DNA of 64,000 nucleotides from Primulina eburnea (Eukaryota; Streptophyta; Magnoliopsida; Lamiales; Gesneriaceae). Positions 23,427 through 34,739 of this stretch are shown piece after piece. The DNA is taken from contig NC_133101.1 of the NCBI RefSeq assembly GCF_022965805.1, positions 46,394,342-46,458,341 on the forward strand, given 5' to 3'. The notes beneath the pieces were generated by a model, which ran no database searches, was not told where the DNA came from, and saw only the letters and a program-made list of their open reading frames with translations. Position numbers and translations under genes: made by a program. Position 1 is the first letter of the stretch; every line of letters begins with the position of its first letter.

Positions 23427-24250
23427 TTGGCCAAGATGATAGCAAGTAGAGAGCCGGGCACCTTGCTAAGCAACACAGAGACAAATCCAAAAGAGCAAGT
23501 GAAGGCCATTGAGTTGAAGAGTTGGAGAGTTTTAGAGTCAAGAGAAAAAGAGAAAACTCAAAAATTGGATGAGCATTCTGAAACATCCAAAGGTAAGTCT
23601 TCTAACTCTACACCAGCACCTACTGCACAACCTAAAATTGTTATACCTCCTCCTTTTCCTGCAACATTAAAAAAGGCCAAACTGGATGCGCAATTCGGTA
23701 AGTTTCTTGAGATATTTAAAAAATTGCACATTAATATTTCTTTTGCCGATGCTTTGATGCAAATGTCGAGTTACGCTAAATTTTTAAAAGAAATCTTAGC
23801 AAACAAGAGAAAGTTGGAGGATCACATGACGGTGAATCTTACTGAAAATTGCTCTGCTTTGGTGCAAAACAAGATCCCACCGAAACTTAAGGATCCAAGG
23901 AGTTTTTCTATTCCTTGCATGATTGGTGATGTTGTTTTTCACAAAGTTTTGTGTGATCTTGGTGCAAGTATTAATCTTATGCCGTTGTCTGTGTTTAGGA
24001 AACTTGGGTTGGGGGAACCTAAGCCAACGAGGATGTCTTTACAGCTGGCAGACAGATCTGTCAAGTATCCACAAGGAGTTATTGAGGATGTGCTAGTGAA
24101 AGTGGTTAAGTTTATTTTCATGCTGATTTCGCGGTGCTCGACATGGAGGAGGATATTGAGATGCCCTTGATTTTTAGGATACCGTTCCTTGCGACTGGCA
24201 AGGCCCTGATTGATGTTCAAGAAGGGAAGTTGAGATTGAGAGTGGGCGAT
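23427..24250 (+). pseudogene. Tat1 aspartic protease region
   Basis: An open frame follows gag directly (23427-24170). After a linker rich in lysine, glutamate and proline comes the retroviral-type protease: SFSIPCMIG, then KVLCDLGASINLMP with the catalytic aspartate in D-L-G (the usual form here is D-L/S/T-G), and SVFRKLGLGEPKPT. The frame is lost near 24110. Its second half (DMEEDIEMPLIFRIPFLATG) lies in the overlapping frame starting at 24134. The active site looks intact, but the chain is split by a frameshift. Confidence 0.82.
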
Positions 24251-25435
24251 GAAGAGATTACTTTTGATTTTTTAATGCACTTAAGCACACTGCATTCTGA
24301 TAGTTGTTATAGAATTGATGATTTTGATGCTTTTGTGTCTAACTATGTGCAGGATACTCTTAGGGACCCTTTGGAGGCCACTCTCACTACTGAAATGAGA
24401 GAAGATGAATTGGATGCAGAGAAAGCCGAAATAGTGGCAAACCTCAATGCCAACCAGCCATGGAAGAGGCCAATAAGGATGAGATTAGAGGATTTGGGAG
24501 ATCGAAGAGAATTTCTCCCTCAGAAGACAAGCCTGGAGGAGCCACCGACGCTTGAGCTAAAACCATTGCCTCCACACCTAAAGTACATATACCTAGGTGA
24601 GAATAACACTTTACCTGTCATAATTTCTGCTGCTTTGACAGATGTGATGGAGGACAAACTGTTGGAAGTTTTGAAAGCACACAAGAGTGCATTTGCGTGG
24701 AAGATGGCGGATATCAAAGGAATCAATCCATCAGTCTGCATGCACAAGATCTTGATGGAAGATAAGTACTCACCTCTTGTGCAACCTCAAAGAAGATTAA
24801 ATCCAAATATGCAAGAGGTAGTAAAAGCAGAAGCTATCAAACTCCTTGATGCATGTATTATCTATCCTATATCTGATAGTGCATAGGTAAGTTCTGTTCA
24901 ATGTGTGCCGAGAAAATGTGGGATTACTGTGATCACAAATGAACAAAATGAATTAATACCCACTAGGACAATTACGGGATGGCGTGTGTGAATTGATTAT
25001 AGGAAATTAAATGATGCTACCCGTAAAGATCACTTTCCACTTCCCTTTATTGATCAAATTCTTGAGAGGTTAGCGGCACATGAGTTTTATTGTTTTTTGG
25101 ATGGGTATTCAGGATATAACCAAATTATGATTGCACCTGAGGACCAAGAGAAAACCACTTTCACTTGTCCTTATGGCACTTTTGCTTTTAGAAAGATGCC
25201 TTTTGGTTTGTGTAATACCCCTGCAACTTTTCAACGATGCATGACCGCTATATTTCATGACATGATAGAAACCTTTCTTGAAATTTTTATGGATGACTTC
25301 TCGATTTTTGGCTCTTCTTTTGATGACTGTTTGCAGAATTTGAAGGTGGTGTTGATGAGATGCGAGGAGACGAAGTTGGTGCTGAATTGGGAAAAATGTC
25401 ATTTTATGGTACAATAAGGAATAGTATTGGGGCAA
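24251..25435 (+). pseudogene. Tat1 reverse transcriptase
   Basis: The RT starts with a linker and the HKILMED..SPLVQPQRRLNP motif (to 24886). It is interrupted by TAG where related proteins have tryptophan, and by TGA in GWRV*IDYRKLN where they have cysteine. It continues with LDGYSGYNQI, CPYGTFAFRKMPFGLCNTPATFQRCM and the catalytic FMDDFSIFG (about 25289-25315), ending at TAA near 25418. The two key aspartates of the F/Y-x-D-D box are present, so the fold was recently active. Confidence 0.88.
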
Positions 25436-26100
25436 AAGATATCAGGGCATGGAATGGAGGTGGATAAGGCAAAAGTTGAAGTTATCAAGAACTTACCACC
25501 TCCGGCATCCATTAAGGGAGTTAGAAGTTTCCTAGGCCATGCCGGCTTTTATCGGCGTTTTATCAAAGATTTTTCTAAAATTGCCAAACCTCTGTCTTCC
25601 TTACTTATGAAAGATGTGCCCTTTGATTTCAATACTGATTGTTTACAGGCATACGATAATTTGAAGGAGCACTTGGTGACGATTCCTGTCTTGGTGGCAC
25701 CAGATTGGGGTCTACCCTTCGAGGTCATGTGCGATGCAAGTGATACTGCGGTGGGAGCTGTGCTTGGCCAGCGGCAGAACAAGGTATTTCACACAATTTA
25801 CTACGCAAGTAAGACCCAAGATGAGGCTTAACTGAATTATGCGACAACTGAAAAGGAATTACTTGCAGTAGTATTTGCTCTTGACAAATTTCACTCATAT
25901 CTTGTTTTGTCCAAAGTCATTGTTTACACCGATCACTCTGCACTTAAGTATTTACTTGCTAAGAAAGATGCAAATCCATGCCTACTTCGGTGGATTTTTT
26001 AATTGCAAGAATTTGATTTAGAAATAAAAGATAAGAAGGGTGTTGAGAATGTGGTGGCAGATCACTTGTCTAGACTGGAGCTTATTAGTAATGACTGTGT
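25436..26100 (+). pseudogene. Tat1 RNase H
   Basis: After the RT thumb (ASIKGVRSFLGHAGFYRRFI) the RNase H domain reads VMCDASDTAVGAVLGQ, then TEKELLAVVFALDKF and YTDHSALKYLL. The acidic residues D, E and D are visible. TAA at 25829 lies between DEA and LNYATTEKE, and another TAA follows in WIF*LQEFDLEIKDKKG. The domain closes with VADHLSRLE at about 26055-26080. Confidence 0.85.
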
Positions 26101-27444
26101 AGATAATGCCATTAATGATTGGTTTCCTGATGAGCAGCTATTTGAGGTGAGACACTGTCCTTGGTATGCAAATTTTGCTAATTTTCTTGTCACATGCACA
26201 CCGCCACCCAATCTATCGTTTCATCAACGTAAGAAATTATTTTCTGACGTGAAACATTATTTTTGGGAGGAACCATTTTTGTTTAAGATCTTGCAGATTC
26301 TATGATCAGACGGTGTGTTGCAGAGGAGGAATTTGGTCAAATACTTAACCATTGCCATGACCGTGAGGTAGGTGGTCATTTTGGACCAACAAAGACGGCG
26401 TCTAAGGTAATTGAATGTGGCTTTTATTGGCCAACCCTTTTTAAAGATGCTCGTTCTTATGTGCTAGCATGTGATAGATGCCAACGGACAAGTAACATCT
26501 CTAACTATCATGAGATGCCATTGAATAATATCATTGAGTGTGAGGTTTTTGATGTGTGGGTGATAGACTTCATGGGACCGTTCCCAGTTCGTTCACGAAA
26601 AAGTATATTTTGGTGGCGGTTGACTATGTGTCTAAGCGGGTAGAGGCAGAAGCATTTGCCACTAATGGTGCTCAAGTGGTCCTGAAATTTTTGAAGAAAA
26701 ATATTTTAACAGGTTGGGACACCACGAGCAATCATTAGTGATGGTGGCACCCATTTTTGCCACAAACTATTTGAAAAACTTTTGAGAAAATATGTTGTGA
26801 CACATAAGATATCTACTCCCTATCACCCTCAGACGAATGGTCAAGTGGAAGTGTCGAACCGGGAGATTAAGCGGATTCTGAAGAAAGTGGTAGGTGTTAG
26901 TAGGAAATACTGATCAGTGAGGTTAGACGATGCTCTTTGGGCATATAGAACAGCTTTTAAAACACCTATAGGCACTACACCATATAGGTTACTGTTTGGT
27001 AAAGCATGTCATCTACCTGTAGAGTTAGAGCATCGTGCATATTGGGCAACAAAAGCATTAAAATTTAACTTTACTGATGCAGGTGAACGACGTCTCCTTC
27101 AACTGGATCAGTTGGAGGAGTTCCGGAATCTTGCATATGATCTTGCACTGTCATACAAAGAAAAGACAAAGAAAGCTCATGATAGAAGGATCATCGAAAG
27201 AGAATTCAAAGAAGGTGAAAATGTCCTGCTTTACAACTCCCGGTTGCGATTGTTTCCCGAAAAATTGAAGTCGCGATGGTCTGGTCCATTCGTGATTTCT
27301 AAAGTTTACCCATCGGGAGCTGTAGAATTGCACGACGGAAAGGATGGGACATTTACGTTCAATGCCCAGCAAATGAAGCACTACATGGGTGGCACAATTG
27401 AGCCACAACTTGGAATCACCCGGTTCCAAGACAATCCGAACTGA
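26101..27444 (+). pseudogene. Tat1 integrase
   Basis: The HHCC zinc-binding part (HCHDREVGGHFGPTKTA, CDRCQR) is at about 26345-26490. The catalytic core has D in WVIDFMGPFP (26556-26580), D in [11 protein letters not shown] (about 26733) and E in [16 protein letters not shown] (about 26850), a D,D-35-E arrangement. The C-terminal part (26917-27444) is one open frame, with [41 protein letters not shown] and [10 protein letters not shown] frameshift near 26620, another near 26710 and TGA at 26911 break the protein. No chromodomain is seen, as expected outside the chromoviruses. Confidence 0.88.
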
Positions 27445-27589
27445 AACTGACCGTCAGTCCAGCTCTCGACTATAAATTGAGAACTACATCTCGTTCCCTT
27501 TTCTTGAATTTAATTCGATTTTTAGTTTGTGCTCTTATTATTTAATTTAAAAAAAATAAAAAAAAAAGAAGGGGAAAGCCGTGAAGCTT

Positions 27590-27770
27590 CCGCCCGGGCG
27601 GACATTTACATCCGCCCGGGCGCGTTCTTTTTCCACCAAATTTTAAAAAAATGCCGTGAAGCTTCCGCCTGGGCGGACATTTACATCCGCCCGGGCGCGT
27701 CCCTTTTCAATTTTTTTTAAAAAGCCGAGAGTTATCCGCCTGGGCGGAAACTTATGCTCGCCCGGGCGGA
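27590..27770 (+). repeat. CCGCCCGGGCGG motif array upstream of the Tat1 accessory gene
   Basis: Six copies of the Tat1-specific motif are arranged as three pairs. Each pair has CCGCCYGGGCGGA, a 9-11 bp spacer such as CATTTACAT, and CCGCCCGGGCG. The pairs sit in a 70-bp imperfect tandem repeat starting GCCGTGAAGCTT or GCCGAGAGTTAT. The same pair layout is found in the LTR array, so the two arrays share more than the core motif. Confidence 0.88.
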
Positions 27771-28095
27771 TCGCGCAGATTTAAAAGTCTGCAGCCTTCC
27801 TTTCTTCTCCCCATTCGAATCCTACTCCTCCCCCTTTGAATTTTCGCACCTCCTCACTCAAATCTTGCTCACATAGCTAGTTTGGTACCAATTTCAGGTA
27901 CAAATCGTGGGTGCCACTCTTCACCAAGCATCAAGAAGCAATTTTCTGGCCCCCATTGACATTTTCCGGCCACCTCTACAATTTCTCCTGCCACCGCTGT
28001 TCTCCTCCGGCCGCCGCCACCGATTTCCGGCGAAGCATTCTCCGGCGACACGCTTACTACTCCGGGCTACTTGTGCTCTTCCCCAATAATCTACA

Positions 28096-29200
28096 ATGGC
28101 ACCTAAAAAAGCTCAGGTAAGTCACGATGCTTCTTCTTCGTCACCTCATACTTAAGAATTATTTGTAAATACTGCGCTAGGGAACGATATGAGCATGCAA
28201 AAATACACCGAGCTCCACTTCGCTAACGTGGTTTCCAGCTTGTGCAATACATATATATTATAAATCAGATTGAGAATAGAAGCTGGGGAAAATTTTGTAG
28301 CCAACCGCAAGCCGCGGTGGTACCAGTGGTGAGGGAATTCTATGCCAATGCAATTGAGAGGAGCGATGGTAAGGCATTTGTGAGAGGGAAGTTGGTCGAT
28401 TTTAGTTCAGCGGAGATTAATAGGGTGCTTGAGACATCGGCGGTGGATGACTCGGTTTATGTGGCATGGGCAGCAGAACCGAATTTAGACTCAATGATGC
28501 AAAGAATCTGTTATCCGGGGTCTGCGTGGAAGACACCTGGCTCGCACACATGTTTTGCAGAGAAATATTTGCTTGTCCCGTCTTCGTTGCTGTATGCATT
28601 TCTGCCACACGTTTGATGCTAGTCGGGCACACTAGTGAAGTCCAGAGGGAGAGGGGGCTGCTTCTTTATGCATTTATCACTCAGATCCCACTGAGCATTC
28701 ATAATCCTAATGTGGCATTGTCCTTCCCCCATATTATCACAGAGCTATGTGCGGGCGCTGGGGTCATTTTTCAGGATGACGATGAGTGGTTGCCACCGAC
28801 CAAGGCCCTCGATGACGCTAGCTGGCTCCAGAAAATAGCAGTTCGGTGGAAGGCTTTACCGCAGTTTGGCCCCATCTGGGACGGTTTTACTTTTGATCAC
28901 GTGCCACAGCAGCCCCCACCACTGGCTCCGCGACCTCGACGTCGCCTTCTTCAGGACCGGATGGACGAATTTGCCGCCTTTGCAGACCATCAGTTACAGT
29001 GGCAGGCTGTGAGTCAGACGTATCAGACGGCTACTGATGCAATGCTTCGCCTATCCCTGAGCCACAGTGGTATCGACCCAGCCCTTATCCCACCATCCAT
29101 GCAAGCTTTCCTGCCGCCGTTCCATTTTCATTACGCTGATGCACCAGACCCGGACGCTGGCGTCGTTCCCCCGGAGGAGCACGAGGAGGAGGATCAGTGA
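28096..29200 (+). pseudogene. Tat1 accessory gene (plant transposon protein family), frameshifted
   Basis: ATG at 28096 gives MAPKKAQ, and TAA follows after a serine-rich stretch. The body continues from 28242 as PQAAVVPVVREFYANA, RSDGKAFVRGKLVDFSS and CYPGSAWKTPGS, shifts frame near 28600, and goes on to 29200 with SEVQRERGLLLYAF, ELCAGAGVIFQDDDEWLPP and an acidic, proline-rich end. It is homologous to the better preserved gene at 49162-50303, but lacks about 16 residues around the segment reading GYSINVGRLI there. The domain is one I know as a putative plant transposon protein. Its function is unknown. It lies downstream of pol in the same strand. Confidence 0.8.
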
Positions 29201-30266
29201 GAGGGGAGTCGCTTCTATCCCTTCTTTTCTTTATCGCATTTCGTTTCGTTCAGTTTATTTATTTTCATTTATCTTGCATGCCTATGGTATACTGCATTCA
29301 TTTTTTTGTGCCTATCTATCTCTTTTTCTATAGTCTGTTGCATTGGGGACAATGCTCAACTTTAGTATTGGGGGGTGGATGGGTGTTGTGTCGTCTTTGT
29401 CGTATTGGTGATTTGTTCGTATTGTTCGTTGTCATGTAGTTTTAGTTGTTTTGCATATGTTTGTGTGTCAGCCGACAGTGTTTGGATTAGTACATTGTTA
29501 GCCAAGGATGATTAGAAAGTGATGAGACATGCCCTGTCTGTCGTGTATTCGCACTCCTTTAGCACATACCATGGTAAAGACTTAAAATTTTATTTAAAAC
29601 ATTGAACTCTCTTTGCACAAATGTTAGAACTAGAAACATGCATGATAAGATGGTGAAAATTTAAAAACTAAAGTGGGGAACGAAGATGTTTGAAGGTGTA
29701 AATTGAACATGACGACATTCTCTTGAATCGAGGTATCTATCAGCATTGTAAAAAAAGAAAAAAAAGAAAAAAAAAGAAGAAAAAGATGGAGATGTAAGGT
29801 GTGGGGGAGGCGAATAAAGGAATGAAATCCTATTCCTGGATAAAAATGCAAAACACATGGATTTGAATCTGAAAAGAAAATTTCAAATATAGTCCTTTCA
29901 TTATTGTATTCTTATTCAGAAAAAAAATGGAGAGAAAAAATAGTTGCTGATGGATACTGAGTGCAGAGGAATAAAGGAGAGTGATATTTACACTAACCGG
30001 CTGATTTAAATATCTGACAATGGTTGAGAATTGATCCCTCTATCATTTGTGATGCTAGAACTAACAACACACACACGTTCAGGCTTTATTTGAAACGATG
30101 TCTAGACCAAGGGAAGTGCGAAGAATTGTGCTTTTGTGTTGATTGACAAGGGAATATGTTGAGTTTCGCTGAGGCTAGTTGATGACTATGAATTCAATGT
30201 CGAGCTAATTTATGTCATGTTCCATTCTGTCTTGTCACCTATTTTGCTCGAGGGCGAGCAAAAGGT
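29201..30266 (+). other. Long untranslated region of Tat1
   Basis: This is 1.07 kb between the accessory gene and the polypurine tract. I see no reading frame of interest. Landmarks shared with Tat2 and Tat3 are TTGGGGACAATG..CAACTTTAGTATTGGGGGGTGG (29344), GTAAGGTGTGGGGGAGGCGAATAAAGGAATGAAATCCTATTCC (29795) after a purine-rich AAAAGAAAAAAA run, and GAGGGCGAGCAAAAGGTTA (30250). Conservation of the order in three elements suggests a structural role in the RNA. Confidence 0.6.
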
Positions 30267-30280
30267 TATTATTGGGGGGT
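30267..30280 (+). other. Polypurine tract of Tat1
   Basis: TTATTATTGGGGGGT immediately precedes the 3' LTR start TGATATAGG. In Tat2 the same place reads GTATGAGGGGGT. The G-run would be the plus-strand primer. Confidence 0.7.
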
Positions 30281-31673
30281 TGATATAGGTGGATTTTACT
30301 TGTTTTTCATGTCATGTTTTGTCGCATTGTGTTGTATTTATCGTTTAGATTGCATGCATTTTGTCATATTTTAGAATATATTATGTTTTATTATTAATCA
30401 TGTGTCTCGGTGTGAAAGTGTAGGAGATTCATGCAAAAATGAAGGAAAAAAAAATTATTTTCGAAGGACTTCCGCCCGGGCGCAAATTCACATCTGCCCG
30501 GGCGCCAGAGAGCTGGGGTAAAATCAATTTTTGCGAAATTTATCCGCCCGTATCCGCCCGGGCATGCCAAAGAAGAAGAAAAAAAATGAAATCTGCACAA
30601 GCCATCCTCCAGGGCGGAAACTTATGTCCGCCCGGGCGCGTCTGTAATTTTTGAAAAAATTTTGGACGATTCCTTTCCTTATTTTCTGAAGGGGAGGATA
30701 TGGGAGGGATTGGAGGCACGATTTTGGACATTCAGACTTCATTGGAGCAGCCGCGCAAGCTTTGGAGGGGATTTTTTGCGCTTAGATTGAAGATTCGAAG
30801 CTTTCAGGGCGTCGTTCTGCGCAATTTCCGTCAATTCTAGTATTTCTAATTTTGTTTCTATCTTTTAACCATTGTTTTGCTGATTCAATCATGAATTCTA
30901 GTAGCTAAATTTTATTATTTGTTGGGATTTCAGGGGATCCTACCCCGAACGTTGATTTGAATTAATTTATATTTCGATTGTTGCGTTATTCTTGATTATA
31001 CTACTGTTTTATTGTGTTGTTAAAGTGTAGCTAACTTTGACAACGTTTTTATATTGCGAGTGAGTTGGAGAGATAACTGGTGATAAGGAACGAGTAGAAT
31101 ATTCCGCGGATCTACAATTTATATAGATATATGAAATTGGATACGCGCCGATAGTCATAGTCCCGAGGGTCGAAAACTTGGGGATTTCATAAATCGACAT
31201 GCAATTCACTCTTGATAAATAATTAAAGACATTTAATTACTTCATTGAGTAGAATTAGTTTGGCATAGCTCGAGAGAGTGTGTTCAATTGAATAGGAAAT
31301 CCTGTCGGAGGCATACAATCATTATCGAACAAATTAATTAATTAGCGTGGGATAGGTGAACCGATATTCCCAACAAATTCATTTCTTATTGAATTTTACT
31401 CAACCATTTTAGACAATATATTTCATTACTTGATTTTGAATAATTTTATTTGCATGTTTATTTGATTAGAGTAGTAATAAAACAACCAATCAATTTTCGT
31501 TGCTAAAGATTTAATAACTGAAAATAATAATTGTCAAATACAGTCTCCAGTGGAACGATACTCGTACTTACGTACATTATACTATTACTTGACATCGTGC
31601 ACTTGCGATTAATTTTTGAGCATACAAAACCATAGTTTATTAAGGATTCCACAGTGCAAGTTTTTCTCGATCA
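30281..31673 (+). mobile_element. 3' LTR of Tat1
   Basis: It starts TGATATAGGTGG and ends TTCTCGATCA, directly followed by the ACGGG target duplication. It carries the same motif array (30470-30640) with small differences, including one partly repeated motif CCGCCCGTATCCGCCCGGGC. Confidence 0.92.
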
Positions 31674-32281
31674 ACGGGCCACTTTCTTTGAACATATTTC
31701 TATGCAAAATTAAGAATGATTATATATGTTATGATGGAAGCACTTTTATGAAAATGTTTATGCAGTTATGACACGTCTATGTTTATGTATGTTCAGCAGT
31801 TTTTTCGTAAACAGTACTTTCAAATGCATGTGATTTTATATATTACTATTTGCTATTCATGGTTTATGTGTGTTGAGTCTGTAGGCTCATTAGACTTGAT
31901 CAATGCCGATGTTGATGCTTTTGAGGAGATAGGAGGTGCTGACCAGTGAGCTTGCTCGGACTGTGTGTAGTGCAAACCCGAGGACCGTTATTGTTATGAA
32001 AATTTTTATGCACGTTAAAATTTTTATTCTGATATTTATATATTCAAAATTTTGTTGGCAGACAAGTATTTTCACATGCTCGTTTTGGATAACGCTTTTA
32101 CAGTAGTGATAAATAATATTTTCTTATGTCGTGGAAATATTTTGTACTTCGATTATTTTCAAGAATTTAGTCAATCATTTTATTTAAATTCAGAAAGCGT
32201 GAGTTTAATATTTAAAAAAGAAAATTTTTTATTTTTCGCAAATATTAAAGTACTATTAGTTATTTTATTACGGGAAGTTCA
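31674..32281 (+). mobile_element. 3' LTR of element X, second part
   Basis: It continues from 20618 with ACGGGCCACTT (the 5' LTR has ACGGGCCACTTGCTTTGAA at 12096) and runs to GGGAAGTTCA at 32281. It contains the unoccupied target of LTR A(c). The right boundary with Y's LTR is not clean: no copy of the left flank AAAAT is seen, so a few bases were lost. Confidence 0.85.
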
Positions 32282-34119
32282 TGCATATACGTAAATTTTC
32301 CTTGAAACCAAGCTTGCAACGTACATTTCATAAACTCAAAAATCATGTACATGGTATATAAACATTTAAAACATGAAAAATTTGTGCTCAGGACGCTGCC
32401 AGGACTAAAAACTCAACCCGGGGTGTAATGACCATTGTGCCCTTGGATACCCAAAATGACATTTTTACCCTTGAACCTCTAAATTTCGACCCGAAGCTTA
32501 TCAAACTCCTTAAAACATCCCAAAACATATTCATAAACATTTCTTAGACGTAAAATCGAGCCCGTTCAAACTTAATCGATTTGTTTTATAACTTGAACCG
32601 GGGTCTCGGTTTTAACCCGAATCAACCCGAAACTGAACCAAATTTTCCCAAACTCGAATCGTGTCCTAAACCTACCCAACCAGCCTTAAAACCACACTTT
32701 CCAGCTCACTAAGACACACGGAAACAAGGCCACATTCTGCTAGAATTTTTGCCCAATGCACGTTCCAAACCCTAATAGGCTACACTTGAAAATTATCGAC
32801 CCTAGGCTCTACTGGCTCGGACCAGCCTTGGACAAACCCTTCCTAGCCCACCTTAGGCCCTATTGGACCTACCTAACCTAAGCTCACAGTCCCATGCATG
32901 ATGCAACATGCCAACAGCTGAGAAGCAACCCAAACGCACCACCCGTGTCCAATATCCCTTCACGTGATCGGCCGGCTCCATGGTTTGGTTCCAGCGGTGG
33001 TTGAGCCTTCCTAGGCCATGTCTCAGACCCACCAAGGTCTGGTCCATGGCTTGGTTCAGCCCTTGCAGCTACGGCTCCACCTCTCACCCGATCTCTACCA
33101 AAAACGAGCCACCCTTTGACAAAACAGTTCTCGGCCCTCAACCTAACGTGACCAACCCTCGAAACCAGCCTCATGTCTCCACCATACCATCAATTACAGC
33201 CCATTAGTGGCCAAAAACCCACAGCCCCTCGCACAAAAACATGAAAACGTGAGTTGTGACAAAAAGCATGCATGAAATTGAGTAAAAACCGAACAAGATC
33301 GATGCTCGTTGCTAGATTGAAAAATTCTTCATATAAAATACACATATCAGCATTCATAGTGTGAATGATGAGTAAAATGATGATACAAGGCGTGCCTTGA
33401 TGTGTAGATGCTCAAAGACTCGAAGACACGCACGTCGGACAAGCACCGGAGGAGCGGGGAGGAAGGTTGCTTGAAAGAAAATGGAGGGGGCCGAACTTGC
33501 AGCAAGTTGCTGCTGGTTTACACGTGAAATGCTGCTATAGGGATGGTGGGAGTGGCCGAGTGCTTTAGGTTTAGGGTTAGGGTTAGTTTAGGGGATATTT
33601 GTGTGTTAAATAATGCACTAGTGGGCAAAAAAAAATAAGGATTAAGGGATAAAAAAATGTTGAGCCCATTAAGCATTTAAACAAACCCAACAAGTCCAAA
33701 AGCACTCTCGAAAATTATTTCGTTTAGGTACACTTTTGAAAATATTGCCCGAAACCTCAAAAAGTTTCACGATTCGATAAAAATTGCGTACCGGCTAAAA
33801 ATACGACCCGACGAGTAAAAATACCCACCAAGGGCAATTTTCGAAAAAAACATTTAAAAACACCTCTTATTAAATAATTAAAATTATTATTCAATAAAAA
33901 TATTTTTCTTAATTTTCCCCGGTCTCCGTTCCTCGTTCGAGCGCAAAGTGCAAATTAAAACCCTAAATGCATGAAACTTTAAAATAAATCATGAAATAAA
34001 CCCTAACCATTCAATCATTATGCAATAAATGCATAAAAAATCATTAAACACATTTTTTTATAATAAAACCCTAGATTACATGCATGCAGGTTACGTAGTT
34101 CGAATTTTTGGAGCTTACA
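32282..34119 (-). mobile_element. 3' LTR of element Y, antisense
   Basis: On the minus strand it begins TGTAAGCTCC at 34119, next to a polypurine tract and the end of pol, and runs to 32282, where X interrupts it. The remaining piece is at 10568-10655. It contains the phrase CGAACGAGGAACGGAGACCGGGGAAAA near 33940 that recurs in U and other LTRs here. Short open frames in this stretch (for example around 32980-33207) have no recognisable content. Confidence 0.75.
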
Positions 34120-34137
34120 ACTCTCCACCCGTTAAAG
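34120..34137 (-). other. Polypurine tract of element Y
   Basis: On the minus strand CTTTAACGGGTGGAGAGT lies between the end of pol and the LTR start TGTAAGCTCC. The preceding CGAGGACGAAATTT is the usual junction in plant gypsy elements. Confidence 0.75.
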
Positions 34138-34157
34138 AAAAATTTCGTCCTCGAAAT

Positions 34158-34739
34158 TCAAAACATACTGAATAGCTCCGGGTAGCGACTCCTCATCTCG
34201 TCCTCCGTCTCCCAAGTAACCTCCTCCTCGGAATGATTCAGCCACTTGACTTTGACAATGTGGATCACCTTGTTCCAGAGTCTCCTCTCTTGCCTGTCCA
34301 AAATCTTAGTGGGTCTCTCCTCCAATGACAGGTTCGGTGACAGCTGTAGTGGCTCATAGTTCAGCACATACAAAGGATTCGACATGTACTTCCGCAGCAT
34401 TGAGACATGGAGCACATTGTGAACTCCCGCCAGATTCCGTGGTAAAGCCACTCTGTATGCAAGTGTCCCTACTCTCTCTTGTATCTCAAACAGCCCCATG
34501 TATCTTGAACTGAATTTTCCCTTTTTCCCAAATATCATCACACCCTTCATCGGTGCGACCTTCACGAACACGTGGTCTCCTACGGCAAACTCAAGATCTC
34601 TGCGACGCTGATCGGCAAAACTCTTCTGAAGGCTCTGAGTTGTCCTCATCATGTCCTGAATCTTGACCACTAACTCTGCAGTCTTCATGACAATATCTGG
34701 TCCCAACTCTGCTCTCTCTCCTACCCCATCCCAATACAC
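34158..34739 (-). CDS. Integrase C-terminus with chromodomain (element Y)
   Basis: This open frame of 193 codons on the minus strand is the end of a chromovirus polyprotein. It begins within integrase (YWDGVGERAELGPDI). It continues with LQKSFADQRRRDLEFAVGDHVFVKVAPMKGVM and KFSSRYMGLFEI..VGTLAYRVALP, and closes with a chromodomain-like end, ILDRQERRLWNKVIHIVKVKWLNH and EEEVTWETEDEMRSRYPELF. This form, followed directly by the stop, is that of the Tekay/Del group. Chromodomains target integration to chromatin. The part is intact but its upstream half is broken, so no working protein is expected. Confidence 0.88.
   Translation of the reverse strand: MYWDGVGERAELGPDIVMKTAELVVKIQDMMRTTQSLQKSFADQRRRDLEFAVGDHVFVKVAPMKGVMIFGKKGKFSSRYMGLFEIQERVGTLAYRVALPRNLAGVHNVLHVSMLRKYMSNPLYVLNYEPLQLSPNLSLEERPTKILDRQERRLWNKVIHIVKVKWLNHSEEEVTWETEDEMRSRYPELFSMF

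Larger units (their letters stand above)
20619..31673 (+). mobile_element. Tat1: complete Tat/Athila-type Ty3/gypsy element
   Basis: This 11,055-bp element is bounded by TG..CA LTRs of 1387 and 1393 bp and by a perfect ACGGG duplication (20614-20618, 31674-31678). Order: 5' LTR, tRNA-Asp-type primer site, gag, protease, RT, RNase H, integrase, a motif array, an accessory gene, a long untranslated tail, polypurine tract and 3' LTR. The primer site, the CX2CX3HX4C knuckle, the CDLGAS protease motif and the accessory gene downstream of integrase point to the Tat/Athila branch. The reading frames are broken in many places, so it is not autonomous now. The LTR pair differs only by a few bases per hundred. 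Confidence 0.93.

Noticed and set aside
28242..29200. Accessory gene of Tat1 as a captured host gene
   Set aside because: The homologous gene sits in the same position in Tat2, so it belongs to the element lineage rather than being a one-off capture.
32853..33207. Proline/arginine-rich small frames in both directions
   Set aside because: They are in the GC-richer middle of Y's LTR; no domain and no conservation in related LTRs.
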